In this document: positions 57,917 through 64,000 of the stretch, in pieces
Position numbering within the stretch: position 1 is the stretch's first letter
Layout: every line of letters begins with the position of its first letter
From: Methylocaldum sp002005105
GTDB lineage: Bacteria > Pseudomonadota > Gammaproteobacteria > Methylococcales > Methylococcaceae
DNA: 64,000 nucleotides
Assembly (NCBI RefSeq): GCF_051027545.1
Contig: NZ_CP194902.1
Location: 3,100,001-3,164,000, forward strand
Reading direction: 5' to 3'
Made by a program: the position numbers and the translations under genes
Notes under the pieces: model-generated
The model's database searches: none
Told to the model about the DNA's origin: nothing
The model's input: the letters and a program-made list of their open reading frames with translations, nothing else

Positions 57917-60838
57917 ATGGAAACCGAATCCGCAGCCCGTACCAATCAGCCGACCGCGATTCCCTTGGATCTGCCAACTGTTTCCGCCGATCTGCGCGCA
58001 ACCGCTCCCGGCGAGATGCGCGTCATCCGGCGCAACGGCAAGGTGACTATTTTCGACGCCGGCAAGATCAGCGTTGCCATTACCAAAGCATTTTTGGCCG
58101 TCGAAGGTAATACCGCCGCCGCTAGCCGCCGCATCCACGAGACCGTCGAGGAGCTGACCGGCCAGGTGGTCAATGCCCTGTTCCGGCGGAATCCTTCCGG
58201 CGGCACCATTCATATCGAAGACATTCAGGATCAGGTCGAACTGGGCTTGATGCGTGGGGGGCATCACAAGATCGCCCGCGCTTACGTGTTGTATCGCGAG
58301 GACAGGGCGCGGCTTCGGGCGCAGAAAGCCGCGGAGCAAGAAGGAGCCCAAGCGCCGGTCATTCACGTGACCCTGCCCGACGGCAGCCAAAAGCCATTGG
58401 ACATGGCGCGCCTGCAAAAGATCGTCGAAGAAGCCTGCCGCGATCTCGCCGACGTGGATGGAGCCTGGATTCTGGAAGAAACGCAGCGCAACCTGTTCGA
58501 CGGCGTGCCCGAGAAGGACGTGGCCCCGGCGCTTATGATGGCGGCGCGCGCCCGGATCGAACAGGAGCCGAATTATTCTTACGTGGCCGCCCGGCTGCTG
58601 CTGGACAGCCTGCGCAGCGAAGCGCTGAGTTTTCTCGGCCACGGCTTTTTCGAAGCCACTCAAGACGAAATGGCGGACCGCTATGCGGAATATTTCGCGG
58701 ATTACGTGAAGCGCGGTGCCGAACTCGAGCTCTTGTCGCCCGAGCTGACCCGATTCGATTTGCAGCGCCTCGGCGCGGCGCTCAAACCCGAACGCGATCT
58801 TCAGTTCACGTATCTGGGCCTGCAAACGCTGTACGATCGTTACTTCATTCACGCCAAAGGCGTCCGTTTCGAGCTGCCCCAGGTGTTCTTCATGCGCGTC
58901 GCCATGGGGCTCGCCATCAGCGAAATCGATCGTGAAGCGAAAGCCATCGAGTTCTACAACCTGCTTTCCAGCTTCGATTTCATGAGTTCCACGCCCACCT
59001 TGTTCAACTCCGGCACACTGCGCCCGCAGCTCTCCTCGTGCTATCTCACCACCGTGCCGGATGATCTGGACGGCATCTTCGGTGCCATCAAGGACGACGC
59101 CCTTCTGTCGAAATATGCCGGCGGCCTGGGGAACGACTGGACCCGGGTTCGCGCCATGGGGTCCCATATCAAAGGCACCAACGGCAAATCCCAGGGCGTC
59201 GTTCCTTTCCTCAAGGTGGCCAACGACACGGCCGTCGCCGTCAATCAGGGCGGAAAGCGCAAGGGCGCCATGTGCGCCTATCTGGAAACCTGGCACCTGG
59301 ATATCGAGGAGTTCCTGGAACTCCGCAAGAACACCGGCGACGATCGCCGCCGTACCCACGACATGAACACCGCCAACTGGGTGCCCGATCTGTTCATGAA
59401 GCGGGTGGCGGAAGAGGGCGACTGGACGCTGTTCACGCCCAGCGACACGCCGGATCTGCACGACCTCACCGGCGAAGCCTTCGAGAAGCGCTATTTGGAG
59501 TACGAAGCCAAGGTGGATCGCGGCGAAATCACGCTATACAAGCGGCTTCCGGCGACCCAGCTTTGGCGCAAGATGCTGTCCATGCTGTTCGAAACGGGAC
59601 ATCCCTGGGTCGCCTTCAAGGATCCGTGCAACCTGCGCTATACCAACCGGCACATGGGCGTGGTTCACAGCTCCAATCTCTGCACCGAGATCACCCTGCA
59701 CACCAACGACAACGAAATCGCCGTGTGCAACCTGGGCAGCGTGAATCTGTCGAATCACGTCACCGAGGACGGCGTTCTCGACGCGCAGAAGCTGGAGAAA
59801 ACGATCTCCACCGCAATGCGCATGCTGGACAACGTCATCGACATCAACTACTACAGCGTTCCCCAGGCGCGCCGCTCGAACCTGCGCCATCGGCCGGTGG
59901 GGCTGGGCATCATGGGCTTCCAGGAGACGCTGTACAAGCTGCGCATCCCCTATGCCTCGGATGAAGCCGTAAGCTTTGCGGACAAGAGCATGGAACTGGT
60001 GAGCTACTACGCCATCAAGGCGTCCACCGATCTCGCCGAAGAACGCGGCCGATATTCCAGCTTCGAAGGCTCGCTGTGGAGCCAGGGCATCCTGCCCTAC
60101 GATTCCATGGCTCTGGTCGAACAGGGCAGGGGCGGTTATCTCCAGCAAGACCGCAGCTTTACCCTGGACTGGGACGCGCTCCGCGAGCGGGTGAAAACGG
60201 TCGGCATGCGCAACAGCAACACCATGGCGATTGCTCCGACGGCGACTATCTCCAATATCTGCGGCGTGTCGCAGTCGATCGAGCCGACCTATCAGAACCT
60301 GTTCGTCAAATCGAACCTCTCCGGCGAGTTCACCGTGGTCAATCCGTATCTGGTGAACGATCTCAAGAAGCTCGACCTGTGGGATGCGGTCATGATCAAT
60401 GACCTCAAGTACTACGACGGCAGCCTGCAAAAGATCGAGCGCATACCGGACCAGCTCAAACAGATCTACGCCACCGCCTTCGAAGTCGACCCGCGCTGGC
60501 TGGTCGAAGCCGCCTCGCGCCGGCAAAAATGGATCGACCAGGCGCAATCCCTCAACCTGTACATGGCCGAGCCCTCCGGCAAGAAGCTCGACAACCTGTA
60601 CAAGCTGGCCTGGATTCGCGGCCTCAAGACCACCTACTACCTCCGCACCATGGGCGCCACCCACGTGGAGAAGAGCACCGCCTTCGACGGCAAGCTCAAC
60701 GCCGTGAAGACCGACCCCATCGACGATGCGATTCCCGGAACGAAGCACCACCCGGCGGAAGCCGCCTATGCCGAGGCGGCGGCTTCGGGGGTGAAGATGT
60801 GTTCGATTGATGATCCGGAATGTGAGGCGTGTCAATAA
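57917..60838 (+). CDS. nrdA: Class Ia ribonucleotide reductase large subunit
   Basis: 973 residues, longer than E. coli NrdA (761). The extra N-terminal part contains ATP-cone modules (VIRRNGKVTIFDAGKISVAITKAF near 37; a second region begins near 153 with VTLPDGSQKPLDMARLQKIV). Active-site marks: SSCYLTT, NLCTEIT (N-x-C-x-E), AVCNLGSVNLS, and the C-terminal redox cysteines CSIDDPECEAC. Reduces ribonucleoside diphosphates. ATG 57917 follows GGAGGA. No nrdB follows in the window, so the small subunit must be elsewhere. Confidence 0.96.
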   Translation: METESAARTNQPTAIPLDLPTVSADLRATAPGEMRVIRRNGKVTIFDAGKISVAITKAFLAVEGNTAAASRRIHETVEELTGQVVNALFRRNPSGGTIHIEDIQDQVELGLMRGGHHKIARAYVLYREDRARLRAQKAAEQEGAQAPVIHVTLPDGSQKPLDMARLQKIVEEACRDLADVDGAWILEETQRNLFDGVPEKDVAPALMMAARARIEQEPNYSYVAARLLLDSLRSEALSFLGHGFFEATQDEMADRYAEYFADYVKRGAELELLSPELTRFDLQRLGAALKPERDLQFTYLGLQTLYDRYFIHAKGVRFELPQVFFMRVAMGLAISEIDREAKAIEFYNLLSSFDFMSSTPTLFNSGTLRPQLSSCYLTTVPDDLDGIFGAIKDDALLSKYAGGLGNDWTRVRAMGSHIKGTNGKSQGVVPFLKVANDTAVAVNQGGKRKGAMCAYLETWHLDIEEFLELRKNTGDDRRRTHDMNTANWVPDLFMKRVAEEGDWTLFTPSDTPDLHDLTGEAFEKRYLEYEAKVDRGEITLYKRLPATQLWRKMLSMLFETGHPWVAFKDPCNLRYTNRHMGVVHSSNLCTEITLHTNDNEIAVCNLGSVNLSNHVTEDGVLDAQKLEKTISTAMRMLDNVIDINYYSVPQARRSNLRHRPVGLGIMGFQETLYKLRIPYASDEAVSFADKSMELVSYYAIKASTDLAEERGRYSSFEGSLWSQGILPYDSMALVEQGRGGYLQQDRSFTLDWDALRERVKTVGMRNSNTMAIAPTATISNICGVSQSIEPTYQNLFVKSNLSGEFTVVNPYLVNDLKKLDLWDAVMINDLKYYDGSLQKIERIPDQLKQIYATAFEVDPRWLVEAASRRQKWIDQAQSLNLYMAEPSGKKLDNLYKLAWIRGLKTTYYLRTMGATHVEKSTAFDGKLNAVKTDPIDDAIPGTKHHPAEAAYAEAAASGVKMCSIDDPECEACQ

Positions 60839-60872
60839 TTTACTTCCTCTCTACTGTGGGACCTTTCAGTTC

Positions 60873-60906
60873 CCTCTCCCTCTGGGAGGGGGTTAGGGTG
60901 AGGGAA
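60873..60906. repeat. CCCTCTCCC/GGGTGAGGG intergenic palindrome
   Basis: CCCTCTCCCTCTGGGAGG and the following GGGTTAGGGTGAGGG form a compact G/C hairpin seen widely between proteobacterial genes. It may end or protect the nrdA message. Confidence 0.6.
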
Positions 60907-60946
60907 GGAAATTTATCGCTTAACCCATAAATTGTGGGAGAACGTT

Positions 60947-61126
60947 ATGGCAAGAAATACAGGTAACGGTTTTCGCCGTGGATCTATCGATAATCGGTCG
61001 CAGACCCAAAATCCCAAAAACGGAAATTGGACAAAGCGTGATGCTTCAACTGGCCGTTTTATGGATCAAAAGACTGATGGCAAACCCTTTAAAGGCGTTG
61101 CGAAGGAACCGGATGATCGTCGTTGA
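60947..61126 (+). CDS. Small basic conserved protein
   Basis: 59 residues, rich in Lys, Arg, Asn and Gly (MARNTGNGFRRGSIDNRSQ, KNGNWTKRDASTGRFMDQK, GKPFKGVAKE). I recognise the pattern as a small family in diverse bacteria without a known function. ATG 60947 follows GGGAGAA. Probably folded only on binding a partner; possible nucleic-acid contact is inference. Confidence 0.75.
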   Translation: MARNTGNGFRRGSIDNRSQTQNPKNGNWTKRDASTGRFMDQKTDGKPFKGVAKEPDDRR

Positions 61127-61682
61127 GATACCGTATCTGTCGTAGTCGTAGGGTGGGTTAGGCGTAGCCGTAACCCACCGAATAAGGTTTCGCTTTTAAG
61201 GTGTCGCTGCCGCGACGGGTTGAATTGAGTGTGGGTTCTCGGACCCACAGCCGAGGTACTTTTCGCTATGAAACCCGTCCCTGGTTTTCACCCTGCGGGC
61301 CAGCCTTCCGGCTGTTCAAATTCGCTCCCGGCGAATTTGTGCTTGTCCAAAGACAAATTTGTCCGGAACAAATTTGGTCGCACGAAGGGCGCCCGAAGGG
61401 TTCGCGCCAGGACGGCGCGAAACAGCAGTACCCAAAAGAAAGGACACCCGATTGCCGCTTGTCTCCTCCGCTCCTCGCTTTCGGCGGGGGTCGCCAGAAG
61501 GGGCTTCCATGCCCCTCTGGCGACGCGCGGAATCCATTCCACGCCCCTGCCGGGCTATTCCCGCCGAAAGCTCCGGTGCTCGGCGCGGCAAACAGGGAAA
61601 CAAAAGACTAGAGGAAATCGACCAGCATAAAATTCGACGGAATGCGCTGGGGAACGAGATCAGCAATTTGAAGGTAACCGCC
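61127..61682. repeat. Repeat-filled intergenic region left of the R-M genes
   Basis: No gene in 556 bases. 61148-61179 is the GGTGGGTTA/GTAACCCACC hairpin. 61198-61247 (GTGTCGCTGCCGCGACGGGT to GGACCCA) recurs inverted at 63770-63816. 61317-61375 has CAAATTTG palindromes like those at 11600-11640. Confidence 0.75.
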
Positions 61683-62555
61683 ATGCGACAAGAACATATC
61701 TTTCCGCCGGAAAAATTCCCTCTTACGGAGTCGATCTTGTTTGAAGGGGATGCGTTTCACGTTCTCCAACGAATCCCATCGGAATCAGTGCAATGTGTAG
61801 TCACGTCGCCGCCCTATTGGGGCCTGCGGGATTATGGCATCGAAGGCCAAATCGGATTGGAGCCGACGTTGCCGCAGTTTTTGAACCGGCTCGTCGCGAT
61901 ATTTGCGGAAATCAAACGGGTCCTCAAATCCGATGGGTTGTTATGGCTCAATATCGGCGATGGCTACACCAGCGGCAATCGGGGGTATCGAGCGCCGGAC
62001 AAGAAAAATCCAGCGCGGGCAATGAACGTTCGCCCGGATACGCCGGAAGGTCTTAAACCCAAAGATTTGTTGGGCATTCCCTGGCGTCTGGCGTTTGCGC
62101 TCCAAGAAGATGGGTGGTATCTCCGCAGCGACATCGTTTGGCACAAACCCAATGCGATGCCAGAAAGTGTTGCTGATCGTCCGACCCGTGCCCATGAATA
62201 TCTATTCATGTTCAGCAAATCGGAGCGTTATTATTACGACCGCGAGGCAATACGGGAGATAGGGGGAAACGGAAAACCACGTAATCGGCGCAGCGTCTGG
62301 GATATTAATACCCAAGCATTTCCGGGCGCGCATTTTGCCACGTTTCCGCCCGCTTTAATCGAGCCTTGCATACTCGCTTCCACGAAGCCGAACGATTTCG
62401 TGCTCGATCCTTTTTTCGGTTCAGGTACCGTAGGACTTGTTTGTTTAAGCCATGGACGCCGGTATGTGGGTATAGAACTTCATTCGGAATATGTCCGAAT
62501 GGCGGTTCAAAGATTGGGTATTTTCGAACCGAGTGTCATTAAGGTAGCTGCATAA
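61683..62555 (+). CDS. Type II DNA methyltransferase, probably N4-cytosine
   Basis: 290 residues. Beta-class amino-methyltransferase order: the catalytic motif TSPPYWGLRDYG (SPPY favours N4-cytosine) at about 38-49 comes first, and the S-adenosylmethionine motif DPFFGSGTVGLV near 243 comes last. ATG 61683 is chosen because the frame upstream falls in repeat sequence. Its TAA overlaps the next ATG (TAATG). Together with that gene it forms a restriction-modification unit. Confidence 0.9.
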   Translation: MRQEHIFPPEKFPLTESILFEGDAFHVLQRIPSESVQCVVTSPPYWGLRDYGIEGQIGLEPTLPQFLNRLVAIFAEIKRVLKSDGLLWLNIGDGYTSGNRGYRAPDKKNPARAMNVRPDTPEGLKPKDLLGIPWRLAFALQEDGWYLRSDIVWHKPNAMPESVADRPTRAHEYLFMFSKSERYYYDREAIREIGGNGKPRNRRSVWDINTQAFPGAHFATFPPALIEPCILASTKPNDFVLDPFFGSGTVGLVCLSHGRRYVGIELHSEYVRMAVQRLGIFEPSVIKVAA

Positions 62556-63529
62556 TGGCTGCCTTCCGAATTCCCGCACCCGAATTGCAAATCGATTTTT
62601 CATTTGCACTCGGTCAGATGCGTACTTTGTACATGCAGGATGCGCTTGGTTCGACGGTAGAGAAGACCGATCTTGCCCTGCTGAATACCCAGTTATCCGA
62701 ATACGTTCCCGAACATTGTCTTAAAGCCTTGGCTGCCCGAGGGCTGCGTGGCGAGTTGGTGTTTCCTGTTCCGTGCTTATTTGAACAGAATCCGCGATTA
62801 TTAGGGTATTACCGGCTTTTGCTCGGCTTCAGTCAGAAAGCTTTTTATAGCGCGGAGTTTGGTGTTTCGGGTTTCAAAGCAATGGAAGAGTTCGGGCGTT
62901 TGAACGAGGGACAAAAGGCCTCTCTGTCCGCGCTGTGCAAAGCTTTGATCGATAGCGCTTGCGCCTTGGTGGAGGGTATCGGCGCAGATCGGCTCAGTCG
63001 CGAGTTACTGGACGACTTGGCCTTGCTGACGGTTGGTCCGCAACTCCGTGGCGGAGCGAATGTGAAGAAAGGGGCGGAAGGCATTGTTCGCGTGTTTGAG
63101 GCGATTCATCTTATCGTCCAACATGCCGCTACTTCATCGAGTTCGGGAAAAATAGAGATCGAAAACGCCGCAGGGCGCAAGGTGTCTATCGCATTTGCGC
63201 CCGATCCCGACATTGTCATACGTGAAGAAATGGCGAAAGGTAAATTTCGGAACATTATCGCCGTCGAAGTTAAAGGGGGTACCGATTTTTCCAACATTCA
63301 CAACCGTATCGGAGAAGCTGAAAAAAGTCATCAAAAGGCAAAAGCTTCCGGTTATGTGGAATGCTGGACTGTCGTGAATGTCGACCGCATTGATCTTGAT
63401 ATGGCAAAGCGTGAGTCTCCTTCTACAAATCGGTTTTATCGGCTTTCGACGCTTATAAATGGTCGATCTGAGGAGTATGAGGATTTTAAAGATCGCATTA
63501 TTTCACTGACCGGAATCCGGAATAATTGA
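62555..63529 (+). CDS. Type II restriction endonuclease, XcyI-like
   Basis: 324 residues. A PD-(D/E)XK nuclease core is visible: FAPDPDIVI, then IIAVEVKGGTDFSNIHNRIGEAEKSHQKAKASGY, with E-V-K as the catalytic pair. The pattern recalls XcyI/Cfr9I enzymes, which cut CCCGGG and pair with N4-cytosine methylases; the target here is inference only. Translationally coupled to the methyltransferase (TAATG). Confidence 0.75.
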   Translation: MAAFRIPAPELQIDFSFALGQMRTLYMQDALGSTVEKTDLALLNTQLSEYVPEHCLKALAARGLRGELVFPVPCLFEQNPRLLGYYRLLLGFSQKAFYSAEFGVSGFKAMEEFGRLNEGQKASLSALCKALIDSACALVEGIGADRLSRELLDDLALLTVGPQLRGGANVKKGAEGIVRVFEAIHLIVQHAATSSSSGKIEIENAAGRKVSIAFAPDPDIVIREEMAKGKFRNIIAVEVKGGTDFSNIHNRIGEAEKSHQKAKASGYVECWTVVNVDRIDLDMAKRESPSTNRFYRLSTLINGRSEEYEDFKDRIISLTGIRNN

Positions 63530-64000
63530 CGCTGATGAGTCTCATAGTCAGCAATGCGTCTGCAAAATGCGGGCATCACGTTGGATAGATTGTTTATGAA
63601 TGAAGATGATTTGTCCGTCGACGCAGCCGAGCATCGCTGGCGTGGGCGGGAATGGCCCGAAGGGTGGACGCAGGGATGCGTCCACTCGGCAGTATGGTAG
63701 GGTGGGTTAGGCCTTCGGCCGTAACCCACCGAATAAAAGGTTTCGCTTCGCGAGGGTTCATTTGACTATGGGTCCGAGAACCCGCACTCATAAACCCGTC
63801 GCGGCAGCGACACCTTATTCTTTCGAACTCGAAAAAGATAAATACCATATTACGGAAGAGCTCTGAACGATACCGGCCATGCCGGTTGTCCAAAGAATTA
63901 GGCGCATGGAATAGCCTGCAAAGGACAGCGTGACACACCAGAATCTCGAGTTTGGCACATGGTCGTGCTGAAATGCCTTCGGCATCCAACAATCCAGTAC
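63530..64000. repeat. Repeat-bearing region right of the R-M genes
   Basis: No convincing gene to the end of the window. 63698-63731 repeats the GGTGGGTTA/GTAACCCACC hairpin in the same orientation as at 61148, and 63770-63816 is an inverted copy of 61198-61247. The last 180 bases show nothing I can name. Confidence 0.7.

Noticed and set aside
57815..59461. 548-codon open frame on the minus strand opposite nrdA
   Set aside because: The plus strand encodes conserved NrdA throughout; the frame is a by-product of GC-rich codon usage and has no recognisable domain.
59534..60835. 433-codon open frame on the minus strand, again opposite nrdA
   Set aside because: Antisense to conserved catalytic regions of NrdA.
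63597..63701. 34-codon frame after the restriction gene
   Set aside because: Too short, no ribosome site, runs into a repeat and resembles nothing known to me.

Overview
The window reads as chromosomal DNA of a GC-rich gammaproteobacterium. The evidence is the gene content (fur/bamE divergent pair, rnfH, smpB, class Ia nrdA, MetR/metE, carAB-greA with yhbY and rlmE) and an ssrA tag ending in ALAA. Affiliation with the Methylococcales (methanotroph relatives) is my inference from overall protein style; no diagnostic methane gene is present.

Layout. 1-1392 holds tyrosine/homogentisate catabolism (hmgA partial, hppD). 1503-6892 is a Fur-box-led iron acquisition unit: hemP, tonB, exbB, exbD, a siderophore receptor and a PepSY membrane protein. 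7049-8555 pairs a baeRF3-type release-factor-like protein with a hibernation-factor-like protein. 8934-10901 encodes an AsmA protein. 10902-14800 is a plastic region: repeat arrays, a small inverted-repeat element with a 12-bp duplication, an AraC regulator split by an IS1380-family element, and a TA-flanked miniature element. 14799-17345 carries an SRPBCC protein, a cupin, a GNAT enzyme and hisC. 17964-21288 is the divergent metR/metE pair. 21289-23600 holds repeats and small proteins. 23587-27780 has an exported alpha/beta hydrolase and a second ExbBD/TonB system. 28135-29332 is a decayed island next to ssrA (Fic pseudogene, integrase fragment). 29623-34148 has a ferritin-like protein, a Fur-box multicopper oxidase and cysDN. 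34116-45638 is mostly housekeeping: comEC, DUF2062, lolD/lolC, fur, bamE, rnfH, a sodium symporter, smpB, a D,D-carboxypeptidase, a PerM-type permease and pseudoazurin. 45823-49661 has fnr, a truncated globin, an ATPase, metA and a CDGSH protein. 49825-55708 is carA-carB-greA, yhbY and rlmE. 55709-56526 is a nested repeat element. 56524-61126 has a second PerM-type permease, nrdA and a small basic protein. 61683-63529 is a type II restriction-modification pair set between repeat blocks.

Themes. Iron and copper handling recurs: two Ton systems, Fur itself, two Fur boxes, a multicopper oxidase, pseudoazurin and a ferritin-like protein. Methionine synthesis appears twice (metR/metE; metA). Both trans-translation components (ssrA, smpB) are present. 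The least explained sequence is a family of hairpins with a conserved 14-bp flank (CCAATCGCAAACGG), a conserved loop (GGAGCG) and stems that change in a matched way. These hairpins lie inside or beside several distinct inverted-repeat elements.
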